DNA of 64,000 bases from Candidatus Aminicenantes bacterium UBA6072 (GTDB lineage Bacteria; Acidobacteriota; Aminicenantia; UBA2199): assembly GCA_002436105.1 (NCBI GenBank), contig DIXU01000009.1, forward strand, positions 248,001-312,000, read 5' to 3'. The notes under the pieces are model-generated. The model did no database searches, had not been told where the DNA came from, and saw only the letters and a list, made by a program, of their open reading frames with translations. This document shows, one piece after another, positions 9,220 through 17,663 of the stretch. A program made the position numbers and the translations under genes. Position 1 is the first letter of the stretch. Every line of letters starts with the position of its first letter.

Positions 9220-10389
9220 CTATTTCGCTTCCAGGAGCGTCCGGATCTTGGCGGTAATGGCGGCCTCGTCGCCCGAGCCGACCTTGAGTTCGTGGATATT
9301 GCCCGCCCTGTCGATGAAGACCATGGTCGGGATGCCGGAGACGCCGTAGTCCTCGAAATCCTCGCCCTTGTCGGAGATGGCCAGCGGGTAGCTCATTTTC
9401 CAGCGCTCGGCGAAACCGCGGATCAGTTCCCGCTCCTCGTCGGCGGCGACGGCCCCCTTGTTCTGCACGTCGTCGCTGTAGCGGCCGTACAGCCGGGTGA
9501 AGCCGATGACCACCAGCCCCTTGTCCTTCCATTCGTCATAGTCCCTGACCAGGGTGGGGATGACCTGGCGGCAGGGGCCGCACCAGGGGGCCCAGAAGTC
9601 GATGACCACCACCTTGCCCTTGAGCTGGTCCAGCGCCAGGGGCGCCGAGTTCAGCCACTTCTCGGCGCTGATGGCCGGCGCCGGCTTGCCGATGAACTCG
9701 AGCTGCGTCAGGGCCGATTTCAGCGTCTTCACTTCCCTGTCGCCGGTGAACTCATCGAGGCCGTCCTGCAGGATTTTTTTCGCCGCAGCAAGGTTCCTTT
9801 TCTTCACCTCGATCTCGGCCAGGGTGGTGACCAGGTAGACGCGGTAGCGGGAGAAGCTGGGCGGCAGGTCGCTGGCGGCGAGGAGCTTGCGGCAGTACTC
9901 CGCGCGCACCGCGTCGTCGGGAGCCCCGAAGGCCAGCGCCGTGATCACCTCGAAATAATCGGGCGTGCGCGCGGCTTTGCCCTCCACCTGCTTGAACAGC
10001 GGCACGGCATCGCCGATCCTTTCCTGCGCCACCAGCATCCTGGCCTTGAGCAGCCGCGCCTCATCCTGAAGAGCGTCTTTTTTGTCGACCATGGGTTTCA
10101 GCCTGGCCTCGGCCTCGGGATATCTCTTCAGATCGACCAGGATGCGCGCCCGCAGCAGGTCGGCGGCATCGCCGGTGGGCGTGGTGGCGTATTTCGCCAG
10201 CAACGCTTCCAGGGCTGCCCCTCTCTCGGCCATCAGCTGGTCATAATCGGCCTTGCTCTTTACGGCGGCCATCTTTTCTTCGATTGACTTGCCCAGCGCC
10301 CTGTATTCGGCGGCGAAGTCGTCGCCGGCAGCGGCCAGGGGAACCGTCAGCAGGCACAGGAACAGCAGCGTTGTGATCGTTCGTTTCAT
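9220..10389 (-). CDS. Exported TlpA-like thioredoxin-fold protein with helical-repeat N-terminal domain
   Basis: 389 residues from ATG 10389, with GGAGG 4-5 nt upstream. The signal peptide MKRTITTLLFLCLLTVPLAAA is followed by ~220 residues of helical, TPR-like sequence. The C-terminal ~150 residues are a thioredoxin fold with FWAPWCGPCRQV (CxxC) and a cis-proline segment GVSGIPTMVFID. TlpA/ResA-type proteins reduce or shuffle disulfides in the periplasm. It is the last gene of the DUF362-DUF6599-thioredoxin operon, 34 nt after DUF6599. The frame continues upstream to 10623, but that part overlaps DUF6599 and lacks a signal peptide. Confidence 0.88.
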   Translation of the reverse strand: MKRTITTLLFLCLLTVPLAAAGDDFAAEYRALGKSIEEKMAAVKSKADYDQLMAERGAALEALLAKYATTPTGDAADLLRARILVDLKRYPEAEARLKPMVDKKDALQDEARLLKARMLVAQERIGDAVPLFKQVEGKAARTPDYFEVITALAFGAPDDAVRAEYCRKLLAASDLPPSFSRYRVYLVTTLAEIEVKKRNLAAAKKILQDGLDEFTGDREVKTLKSALTQLEFIGKPAPAISAEKWLNSAPLALDQLKGKVVVIDFWAPWCGPCRQVIPTLVRDYDEWKDKGLVVIGFTRLYGRYSDDVQNKGAVAADEERELIRGFAERWKMSYPLAISDKGEDFEDYGVSGIPTMVFIDRAGNIHELKVGSGDEAAITAKIRTLLEAK

Positions 10390-10423
10390 CGTTAGCCTCC
10401 TTGGCTTCGGCAGCGTAAAAATA

Positions 10424-11299
10424 CTATTTTTCGGGCCGGACCGGCAGCTCGGCCAGCTTGATTCGTATCTCGATCCTGCGGCCGGACCATTCCGCCCGGC
10501 CGAACAGGCCTTGAAAATCCTTGAAGACGAAATCATTCGCGCCGGCTTCCAGGAGCCGGTGGTAGGGATCGAGGTTGCGGCGCAGGTTCTCGAAGGCCCT
10601 GGCCGCCGTCGCCTCGTCCTCATAGGGCGCGACGATCAGGGTATGGCCGGCGCCCGACGGCTCGCGATAGGCGGCCGAGGCGGCGAAGCGCTTCCCTTCC
10701 AGCAGCAGGATGTCGCCGTCGCCCAGGGTGTAGACCGCCTGCAGCGAGTAGGGGCCGCGCAGCAGCAGGGACGAGCCGGGGACCATGTCCCTTGCCGGCA
10801 GGATGCCGAGCTCTTCGACCGCCTCGCCGGGAGGGATGGCGGCGGCGAGCGCCCGGGCCAGGGCGGTCATGACCGGCAGCAGCTCCTCGCGGCCGCTGAA
10901 ATTATTGATGAAGATGAAGTGGTTGTTCCTGAGCAAAGCAACCTGAAAGTGATCGCCGGAGTTCCTGGTGTCGATTCCCGCCAGGGGAGTCTCGCGGCCG
11001 CACTTGAGCAGGTAGATGCCCAGCGCCGCGGCGGCGTTTTCCATGCGGTAGGCCTCGACGGCGATCTCGGCGCCGTCGCCCTCGTACTTCTGGATGCGCA
11101 GGTCGATGAAGCCCATCTCCAGAAAGAGCTCGGCCCCGCCGTCAATGACATTATAGAGCGCAGCGGGGGCATAGGTCTCGACCGGACCGGCGCGCTTCCA
11201 GCCGGGGGAAAAGCCGTCGGCCGGGAACTCCAATGCCGCCGCCAGCGGCGATGACGCCAGCAGCACCAGCAGCAGCAGAAAGAAAGGAGCTATTCTCAC
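10424..11299 (-). CDS. Exported DUF6599-like protein
   Basis: 291 residues if GTG 11299 is the start; this places the signal peptide IAPFFLLLLVLLASSPLAAA at the very N-terminus. No strong ribosome binding site is seen, but the upstream DUF362 gene stops 7 nt before, so translational coupling is likely. The body has a lipocalin-like run of strands (LYNVIDGGAELFLEMGF) of the kind annotated DUF6599. The function is unknown. Membership in an operon with a Tat-exported DUF362 protein and a periplasmic thioredoxin-like protein suggests an envelope redox or ferredoxin-like context. Confidence 0.75.
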   Translation of the reverse strand: MRIAPFFLLLLVLLASSPLAAALEFPADGFSPGWKRAGPVETYAPAALYNVIDGGAELFLEMGFIDLRIQKYEGDGAEIAVEAYRMENAAAALGIYLLKCGRETPLAGIDTRNSGDHFQVALLRNNHFIFINNFSGREELLPVMTALARALAAAIPPGEAVEELGILPARDMVPGSSLLLRGPYSLQAVYTLGDGDILLLEGKRFAASAAYREPSGAGHTLIVAPYEDEATAARAFENLRRNLDPYHRLLEAGANDFVFKDFQGLFGRAEWSGRRIEIRIKLAELPVRPEK

Positions 11300-11306
11300 G
11301 CGACGC

Positions 11307-12527
11307 CTATGCCTGGGTGAAGCGGATCTTCGCCGGGTCGGCAATGCCCAGCCCCAGGCGCTCGGCATAGCGCAGGTACTCGCTGTACTTCGGGTGCTCG
11401 TTCACCTGCACCTTCATTTCTTTGCGCTTCTCGACGATCAGGTTGTGGCAGGTCATGTCCAGGGCGAAGGGGTCGGTGGCGAAATAGAGAGTGTTGAGGA
11501 ACCAGGTGGCCTGGGCCAGCGGCCCCGGGCCGCCGTCGTACTGCGCGCGCAGCCCGTCGGTGACGTTGAGCACCAGCTTGTCGCGCAGCACCGGGAAGGC
11601 CAGCACCTCGGTGCAGACGTCGAAGAACAGGGGGCGGTGCAAACGGCTGGTATTGCAGACGGCGCCGTAGCCCAGGTTCTTGGTGGCCATGGAGACGCCG
11701 TTGCCGGTGTTCTTGAACACCGGGACGTTGATGATCCTGGTCAGCTTTTTCGTCAGCAGCTTGCCGAAATAGGAGTGCTTGCCGTTGAACACGTGCTGGT
11801 TGAGATAGGGTTTGTCCTGGGGCGCCTCGATATCGGCGTAATAAAAGCAATCGAGATCGAAGTTCTTCTCGCTGACATGCCGGCCATCCCTGCCGAGCCA
11901 GCGGCTGTCGTCCTGGCTCTTGCCTTCGGCGGCGGCCTCGTCCATGGTCTGCAGTCCCTCGATGGCGATGCCCGGATAGCGCGCAGCGGTGAAGCCGGCG
12001 TCGGCGAGCATGTAGTCGAAGCGGTCCCAGATGACGATGTTCTTCGCCGGCAGCCCTCCCTGGCGCAGCCAGGCCACGATGGCGTCGACCACCTCCAGGC
12101 GGGTGGAAATGAGCCCGGCGCCCACCGGGTTGACCTTGATGCCGACGACGTCGTTCTTGCTGAAGAACATCCTGAAGCTCTCGGGCAACGGCTTGCCGGT
12201 CAGGGCCCCCATCCCCTTCTCGAACATGGAGGCCACGACCTTGCCGTTCACCCCCTGCTCGTTCATGGCCTGCCCGTCCTTCACCGCGACGACCTTGCCC
12301 GGGAAAAGCCCGGGCAGCGAGGTCGGCGTACGAGGCACGGCCAGGGCCTCGTCGATGTTGGTCCTGGGCTTGGCGGGCGGCTCGGGCTTGGCGGCTTCCT
12401 GCCCGAACAGCGGCGGCCGGCCCAACAGCAGCCCGGCCCCCAGCAATGAACCGCCGCCGATCTTGAGGAAATCGCGGCGCTGCAGCTTCGACGCCAGCTC
12501 CATCGAACGATAGCCTTTTTTCTTCAT
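11307..12527 (-). CDS. Tat-exported DUF362 domain protein
   Basis: 406 residues from ATG 12527, with GGAGG about 5 nt upstream. The N-terminus contains a twin-arginine signal: RRDFLKIGGGSLLGAGLLLG. The body matches DUF362 (KVNPVGAGLISTRLEVVDAI, VPVFKNTGNGVSMATKNLG, HRPLFFDVCTEVL). DUF362 proteins often accompany iron-sulfur proteins, but no CxxCxxC ferredoxin cluster is seen here, so this copy probably carries no Fe-S cluster of its own. The Tat signal implies export in a folded state, perhaps with a cofactor. First gene of a three-gene operon with a promoter at 12560-12587. Confidence 0.85.
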   Translation of the reverse strand: MKKKGYRSMELASKLQRRDFLKIGGGSLLGAGLLLGRPPLFGQEAAKPEPPAKPRTNIDEALAVPRTPTSLPGLFPGKVVAVKDGQAMNEQGVNGKVVASMFEKGMGALTGKPLPESFRMFFSKNDVVGIKVNPVGAGLISTRLEVVDAIVAWLRQGGLPAKNIVIWDRFDYMLADAGFTAARYPGIAIEGLQTMDEAAAEGKSQDDSRWLGRDGRHVSEKNFDLDCFYYADIEAPQDKPYLNQHVFNGKHSYFGKLLTKKLTRIINVPVFKNTGNGVSMATKNLGYGAVCNTSRLHRPLFFDVCTEVLAFPVLRDKLVLNVTDGLRAQYDGGPGPLAQATWFLNTLYFATDPFALDMTCHNLIVEKRKEMKVQVNEHPKYSEYLRYAERLGLGIADPAKIRFTQA

Positions 12528-12559
12528 GAGCCACCTCCGCGCGGCAGGTCCGCGCATTG

Positions 12560-12587
12560 ATTATAGCGATCCTTTGATTTTGCGCAA
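12560..12587 (-). promoter_or_regulatory. Promoter for the DUF362 operon
   Basis: Minus strand TTGCGC (12587-12582), 16 nt, perfect TATAAT (12565-12560), about 33 nt before the DUF362 start. Confidence 0.6.
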
Positions 12588-12633
12588 GATACTGTTACGC
12601 CCGCGACCGTCGTTTGGTTCAAGCGGCAAGCGG

Positions 12634-13371
12634 CTACTTTGCGTAACCGACGGGGTGGTTCAGAAAAACGGTCTGCGCATCGGTCAGTTTGAGCAGCTCC
12701 TTTATCCTGGCCTTGTCCATCAGGGCGCGCGGAACGGTCTTCAGGCCGGTGGCGGCGCAGAACAGCGAGATGTTCTGCGAGACGATGCCGGCGTCGAGGG
12801 CGCCCCATTCGAATTTCCGTTCCGGATCGCCGCGCGTGAAGCGCTCGCCGTCGGAAACCAGGACGATCTGCACCGGCGGATTTGACGGCGCTGGAGGTGG
12901 AGGCGGAGGTGTTGCGCCGGGCGGCGGCGTGGCACCTGCAGGAGGGGCGGGCCGCGGCGGCCGGGCCATCATCAGCTGCGAACGAAAGTCGCCGGCCAGG
13001 ACCGGGAGCAACTCATGCTTGGGGGAATCATACAAATATGCGCCATCCTTCATGAACACATAGATGCGAATGTCGTGGGAATTCATCGCCGAGGGCGCCG
13101 TGCTCTTGTTCTCGGCCGGGCGGCTCATGCCGTCGGCGGCCCACAACAGGTCGGAGAGGTCCTGCAAGCTCAACTCCTTAGCGGAGAATTCGCGCACCGA
13201 GGCCCTGACCGCCAGCGTCTCCATGAAGGGCAGCCCGCGCTTCAGATCCGGTGGGTTCAGCTTGATCGCCTTGAGCTCCCCGGCCGGCAGCAGCCCCGCT
13301 GAAAATACGAAAATGAGCGCAACGGCTCCGAGCCACGCGCGCCCGGTATTCCTCACATTTTTTTTCGTCAT
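12634..13371 (-). CDS. Exported nitroreductase-family (SagB-type) protein with proline-rich insert
   Basis: 245 residues. ATG 13371 is preceded by GGAGGTG. A signal peptide (WLGAVALIFVFSAGLLPAGE) precedes a nitroreductase fold: RASVREFSAKELSLQDLSDL with the FMN-binding arginines, LLWAADG, APSAMNSHDIRIYV, and the C-terminal helix DAGIVSQNISLFCAATGL. This is the SagB/thiazoline-oxidase-like branch of FMN oxidoreductases. Between residues ~140 and 165 it carries a low-complexity PPGATPPPPPPAP insert, which lies where the family has a surface loop. The substrate is unknown. A TATAAT box lies at 13401-13406 on the minus strand; no good -35 box was found. Confidence 0.82.
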   Translation of the reverse strand: MTKKNVRNTGRAWLGAVALIFVFSAGLLPAGELKAIKLNPPDLKRGLPFMETLAVRASVREFSAKELSLQDLSDLLWAADGMSRPAENKSTAPSAMNSHDIRIYVFMKDGAYLYDSPKHELLPVLAGDFRSQLMMARPPRPAPPAGATPPPGATPPPPPPAPSNPPVQIVLVSDGERFTRGDPERKFEWGALDAGIVSQNISLFCAATGLKTVPRALMDKARIKELLKLTDAQTVFLNHPVGYAK

Positions 13372-13470
13372 ATTTCACCTCCGCTTCTCGAGTGTTGTTG
13401 ATTATACATCTTTCCGATCATGTTTTCTTCCTGCCTCGGCCTGCCTTTTTCTGATATTGCCTTGTTCTTG

Positions 13471-13519
13471 CTAACGTCTAACGTCTGACATCTAACGTCT
13501 GACGTCTGTCGTCTATCGT
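13471..13519. repeat. Seven-unit degenerate heptamer repeat
   Basis: Seven consecutive 7-bp units follow the consensus CTAACGT/CTGACGT: CTAACGT, CTAACGT, CTGACAT, CTAACGT, CTGACGT, CTGTCGT, CTATCGT. The array begins in the gap upstream of the nitroreductase gene, and its last unit supplies the stop codon of the DUF1848 gene. It is a simple tandem array with no spacers, so it is not a CRISPR array. Confidence 0.8.
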
Positions 13520-14322
13520 CTTGCATAGCAATAGAGGCAGCCATGGCCACAGGCGCCGTAGTTCCCGATATCGACGCTTTGCTGGCACAGGCACAGCTTC
13601 CTTTGCCCAGGGTCCTTGCGATAGGATAATTTCAGCCCGAAAACCTCGTTCAGCAATCGCTCGTCGATGCACTTGCCGGCCGGGACGGCCGCCGCCAGCG
13701 CGGGCTCGGCACAGCTCTGGATCTCCAGCCCCTCCGCGGCGGCAATGGCGGCGAAACGCGCGAGCAGGGCAACCTGCATCTCCGGCGTGCCGCTTGCCTC
13801 ATCGGCGTCGATCCCCGCCTGGCGCAGCCGGTGCAGGGCCTTGGCATACGGATCGAAGAAACTGACGATCGCCCGGGAGGTGAATGGGGAGAGGAGCCCG
13901 GCCAGCCTGGAAAAGTTCTCGACATGAAAAGCGAAAGGGGTATGCTCCGAGAAGAACACCGGGTCGTAGCGCCAGATGACGCGGCGCCGGCCGATGCGCG
14001 CCGCCAGTTCGCGGAAGCACGCGGCCGCTTCGTCCGGCGTCGGAACGTCCGGCTCCAGGAGCCGGGGATAGCCGGTCGCGGTGATCAGGAAATAAAAGGG
14101 AAAACCGCCGCGCTCGATCCCGTCCAGGTGGCGCAGGAAGGGCCGCGGATCGCGGCTCCAGAAGACGAAGGCGTCGACGTCGCCTCGTTCCAGGCTGACC
14201 CGCCGCGCCGGCCCCGGACGGAACGGGTTGCCGACCTCGATCCCGCCGGCGTGCAGTGCCGCCATGAACTCCTCGCCCTTGAAAGCCGGGATGTCACAGC
14301 GGCGCGAGGCGCTGATGATCAT
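13513..14322 (-). CDS. DUF1848 family protein
   Basis: 269 residues. The DUF1848 pattern is clear: MIISASRRCDIPAF at the start, FWSRDPRPFLRHLD, TGYPRLLEPDVP, and a C-terminal cysteine cluster CLCQQSVDIGNYGACGHGC followed by LYCYA. The four to six cysteines suggest an iron-sulfur or radical-SAM-like centre, but the reaction is unknown. Last gene of the long minus-strand run that begins at plsC, 27 nt after the TPR gene. Its final two codons and stop lie inside the heptamer repeat at 13471-13519. Confidence 0.85.
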   Translation of the reverse strand: MIISASRRCDIPAFKGEEFMAALHAGGIEVGNPFRPGPARRVSLERGDVDAFVFWSRDPRPFLRHLDGIERGGFPFYFLITATGYPRLLEPDVPTPDEAAACFRELAARIGRRRVIWRYDPVFFSEHTPFAFHVENFSRLAGLLSPFTSRAIVSFFDPYAKALHRLRQAGIDADEASGTPEMQVALLARFAAIAAAEGLEIQSCAEPALAAAVPAGKCIDERLLNEVFGLKLSYRKDPGQRKLCLCQQSVDIGNYGACGHGCLYCYARR

Positions 14323-14349
14323 CCGCAGGCCGCTCCCTCCGGCAATGCC

Positions 14350-15879
14350 TCAGCGGTTGTCGCCGGCCAGCTCGAGCAGCTCGGGGCTGCGGGGAAATTT
14401 CTCCAGCGCCCGGGCCAGCGTGGCACGGAGCTTTTCCCTGTCCTTGCCGGCCTGGTGCACCTTGAGCTGCAGCAGGTAGTTGTCCAGCGTCTCGGCCAGG
14501 AACAGCGCGCTCTGGGCGAAGAGATCGGCCTGGGCGACCTGCTGCTTCCGCAGGGCGAGCAGGGCCAGCAGGTGATGGTTCTCGGCCTGGAAGGGATTAC
14601 CCTCCATGGCCTCCTCGGCCTTTTGCGCCGCCCCCTCGAAATCGTTCTCCAGGAACAGGTTGCGGGCTTCGATGTACGGCGGATTGGCGGCGGCGTCATC
14701 CCCGGCGCCGGCCGTTGCCCCGCCGGCGGCGGGCCCCATGAACAGCATCTCGTCCGGGGGCATGCTCTCCCCGGGCAGCGGCAGGGCGACGAAGTCGCGG
14801 AAAGCCTGGCCGAGAACCTCGCGGTTCTCGGCGCCGGCCAGGGAGGCGGCGAACAGCTTCAGCAGCCGCCCGTCCTCCGGGAAGCGCCGCAGCGCCGCGG
14901 CCAATTCCTGCTGCGCGGCCCCGTCCCGCCCCATTGCCCGCAGCAGCAGGACCAGGTTGGCCATGATGCCGGGGTCCCGGCGCAGGTAGAGCGCATAGCG
15001 CAGGCACTTTTCGGCAAGGTCGAAATCACGCCTGGCCAGGTAGATGGCGCCCAGGTTGTTGTGGGTCGGGACCGGGAAGGCATTGCGCTGCTGCAGGCGG
15101 ATGAAGCGGTTCAGCGCCGCGTCGCCGTCTCCCGCCTGATGATCGGCCAGGGCCAGGAGGAATTCCCTGCGGTCCCTGAAGAACGGCGAATCGTCCAGGC
15201 GCTGCAAATGGGCGCGGCATGCGGCCGGGTCGCGCTTTTCCAGGAAGGCCTTGGCCAGCTCGAGATGGACGAAGTCGGAGCGGCTCGCAGCCCCGGGCGC
15301 CGCCAGCAGCAGCTCGAGCTTCTTGTTGCTGTCGCCCAGGAGCAGGCTCTTGATGAAGCGCTCGTACTCGGGCAGCGCCATCCTCAGCTGCGGCATGACG
15401 ATCTCGCGTTGCCCGGGGGCGACGGCCCGGACCACGTGCCGCAGCAGCTCCTCCTGGAGCTTGAACATCTCGAGATAACTTCCCCTGACCAGCGGCAGCG
15501 GCTCCTGGCGCGGTTCCCTGACATCGAACAGGAACAGCTGCACCTGCAGCGGCGCCGATTTTTTGTCGCTGTGCAGAACCTTGCCCCAGATCAACCGCCC
15601 GGCCCCGCTCTCCCGGGCCAGGAACAGGGCCGTGGCCTTGGTGATATCAAAGGGAAAACGCACCAGGTGGCGGTTGAGAAGAGCCTGGACCTCGGTCTCC
15701 TCGCTGACCGGCAGCGCGTTCTGCTCGAGGCCGGTGATGAGATAGAAAGAGACCGCTTTGCCCAGCCACTGGTACGAGGCATGGTTCTGGGTGTCGACGG
15801 CCAGGGGCAGCACCAGCGTCCTGGCCGACAGGCCGGCGCTCATGAACAGGGCGACAAGCAAGACAAACGGTTTCTTCAT
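14350..15879 (-). CDS. Exported TPR-containing protein
   Basis: 509 residues with signal peptide MKKPFVLLVALFMSAGLSA. The first ~170 residues contain a TolB-N/LpoB-like segment (TLVLPLAVDTQNHASYQWLG, FYLITGLEQ) of the kind that computes an 'active' flag for an envelope component. The remainder is TPR repeats (HNNLGAIYLARRDFDLAEKC, NHHLLALLALRKQQ). Its ATG is 1 nt after the stop of the transpeptidase gene, so the two are translationally coupled. A role as periplasmic partner or activator of that transpeptidase is a reasonable inference, not shown. Confidence 0.75.
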   Translation of the reverse strand: MKKPFVLLVALFMSAGLSARTLVLPLAVDTQNHASYQWLGKAVSFYLITGLEQNALPVSEETEVQALLNRHLVRFPFDITKATALFLARESGAGRLIWGKVLHSDKKSAPLQVQLFLFDVREPRQEPLPLVRGSYLEMFKLQEELLRHVVRAVAPGQREIVMPQLRMALPEYERFIKSLLLGDSNKKLELLLAAPGAASRSDFVHLELAKAFLEKRDPAACRAHLQRLDDSPFFRDRREFLLALADHQAGDGDAALNRFIRLQQRNAFPVPTHNNLGAIYLARRDFDLAEKCLRYALYLRRDPGIMANLVLLLRAMGRDGAAQQELAAALRRFPEDGRLLKLFAASLAGAENREVLGQAFRDFVALPLPGESMPPDEMLFMGPAAGGATAGAGDDAAANPPYIEARNLFLENDFEGAAQKAEEAMEGNPFQAENHHLLALLALRKQQVAQADLFAQSALFLAETLDNYLLQLKVHQAGKDREKLRATLARALEKFPRSPELLELAGDNR

Positions 15880-15880
15880 G

Positions 15881-17626
15881 TCATTGCGGATAAAGGACCT
15901 GGATCAGCCTGCGCAGAAAGGCGGCCCCGTGGACATCGGAGCGGCCGGCCCCCTCCAGCCTGAAGGCGAAAGCATAACGGGGCTCATCGGCCGGCAGGAA
16001 ACCGACGAGGACCGCATCCAGCCCGCCCACCGGGTTTCCGGCGGTGCCGGTCTTGATGGCCAGGCGGGGCGCCAGGCCGCGCAGCCGGGCGCCGGTGCCT
16101 TTTTCGTCCTCCACCACCGCCGCCATGGCCTTGCGCACGTTCAAAAAATTCAGGTCGTCGGCCAGCAGGCGCCGCGGCTCGGATTCATGCCGGTAGAAGC
16201 CGAGGTTGAGGATGTTCTTCGCGTCATCGATGAGAAAGGGAGAAAAGTGCTGGCCGTTCTGGGCGAAGGCCGCCGCCAGCACCGCCCCGTGCACCGTGGT
16301 CATGGTGACGCCGCCCAGTCCGGAGGCGAGACGGGCCAGTTGCGACTCGTCGCCGGCCTGGACGTCGAAATTCCCGGTGGCGAAGGAGAGGAACCGGTCG
16401 GAGAAGGCCGGGCCGTTGAAAAAGAAGCGCTTCAGCAGGCCGGCCAGGGCGTCGTGCCCGGCCGCCCGGCCCATGAGGGCGAAGGCGACGTTGCACGACC
16501 GGGCCAGCGCCTGGGAATGGTCGCGCACCGTGCCGTGCTTTTCCAGCTCGTAGATGATCTTGCCCCCCACGGCAAGATGGCCCGGGCATTGCAGGGGAAA
16601 GAGCCCGCCCCGCCCCGCGCCGACGGCTGGAGGGGCCCTGCGGGTCCCGACGTCCCGGTCGCTTCGGACCGGGGGGCCGGCGTCGCGGCGCAGCCAGGCC
16701 AGGAGAGAAACGAGCTTGACGATGGATCCGGGCTCGTAGGCCTGGCTGAAGGCGGCATCGGCCGGTTTTCCCGCCCTGGGCCTGGAATAGGCGGCGACGA
16801 TGGCGTTCTCCGGCAGCTCCAGCAGGACCAGCGTCCCGAACAGTCCATGGAACAGGCGGTCGATCGACCGCTGCAGGCCTGCGTCCAGGGTCAGGCGGAA
16901 GCGGCGGGCCCCCTTATTGAACTGGGCGGCGAACGGCGAAAAGTCGAAGCCCGGAACCAGCGGGCGGCTGGAACGGAGCTTCAGGTCGTAATAGGCCAGG
17001 GGCGCGTCGTTGCGGTCGAACACGAAGTCGACGCGTCCCGCGCGCAGGGAACGGTTGAAGCGGGCCAGGAGATCCAGGGCCTTGGCATTGGCGGCGCGAT
17101 AGCGGGGGGAAAGGCCGGCCACAGCCTTCTCCGCTCCCTCCGGGTCAAGGAACGCGGCCCGGCACAAGGCATGGAACCAGCGGGGCTCGTCGCCGCCGCG
17201 GGGCAGGAGGTAGCCGGCGTACGCGTCCAGCTTGTCGTATTCGCCGCGGCTGAAGAAAAGGGAGAGGAAGCGGCCGGAACGCAGCGACGTGGATCCGCCG
17301 TCCCGGCGCAGTTGTTCGAAGCGTGAGGCGGCCTCCGGCAACCGTCCCCGGCACAGATCGTTCAGCGCCTGCAGCTCGCGGAAATTCCCCCGCTGCAGCA
17401 GCGGGGAAGGCGGATGCCGCAGTCGCCGCCCGGCCTCGTCCAGTTTCCCGGCCAGCAGCAGGTCCTCGATGGCGGAAACGGCTGACCCGGCCTTCAGGCA
17501 GTGGAAGCCGAAGAATGCGGACCCGGCCAGCGCCAGCAGCAGCAGCAGGAGCAGGCGGCGCCGGCGCCGGCGCCGGCGGCGGTCGTTGAAGGAGAAGGAG
17601 ACGTCCTTGTAGTCGAGCACCGTCAA
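15881..17626 (-). CDS. Membrane-anchored penicillin-binding transpeptidase-like protein with N-terminal repeat region
   Basis: 581 residues from TTG 17626; GTG 17620 is an equally good start, since GGAGG at 17630-17634 is 9 nt before it. A cytoplasmic tail with nine consecutive arginines is followed by a leucine-rich transmembrane helix (LLLLLLLALAGSAFFGF). Residues ~50-190 are helical, TPR-like. The C-terminal half has the three penicilloyl-transferase motifs: SxxK in EPGSIVKLVSLLA, SxN in SCNVAFALMG, and KTGTAG. It resembles class B PBP transpeptidases but lacks a recognisable PBP dimerisation domain. It probably cross-links or remodels peptidoglycan. It follows the aminotransferase gene by 37-43 nt and is coupled to the TPR gene. 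Confidence 0.8.
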   Translation of the reverse strand: MTVLDYKDVSFSFNDRRRRRRRRRLLLLLLLALAGSAFFGFHCLKAGSAVSAIEDLLLAGKLDEAGRRLRHPPSPLLQRGNFRELQALNDLCRGRLPEAASRFEQLRRDGGSTSLRSGRFLSLFFSRGEYDKLDAYAGYLLPRGGDEPRWFHALCRAAFLDPEGAEKAVAGLSPRYRAANAKALDLLARFNRSLRAGRVDFVFDRNDAPLAYYDLKLRSSRPLVPGFDFSPFAAQFNKGARRFRLTLDAGLQRSIDRLFHGLFGTLVLLELPENAIVAAYSRPRAGKPADAAFSQAYEPGSIVKLVSLLAWLRRDAGPPVRSDRDVGTRRAPPAVGAGRGGLFPLQCPGHLAVGGKIIYELEKHGTVRDHSQALARSCNVAFALMGRAAGHDALAGLLKRFFFNGPAFSDRFLSFATGNFDVQAGDESQLARLASGLGGVTMTTVHGAVLAAAFAQNGQHFSPFLIDDAKNILNLGFYRHESEPRRLLADDLNFLNVRKAMAAVVEDEKGTGARLRGLAPRLAIKTGTAGNPVGGLDAVLVGFLPADEPRYAFAFRLEGAGRSDVHGAAFLRRLIQVLYPQ

Positions 17627-17663
17627 TTCCCTCCGTTCAGGGTGGCCGCGTCCAGGCCGCCGC

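Noticed and set aside
13471..13519. Possible CRISPR array
   Set aside because: Units of 7 bp with no spacers and no cas genes; it is a plain tandem repeat.
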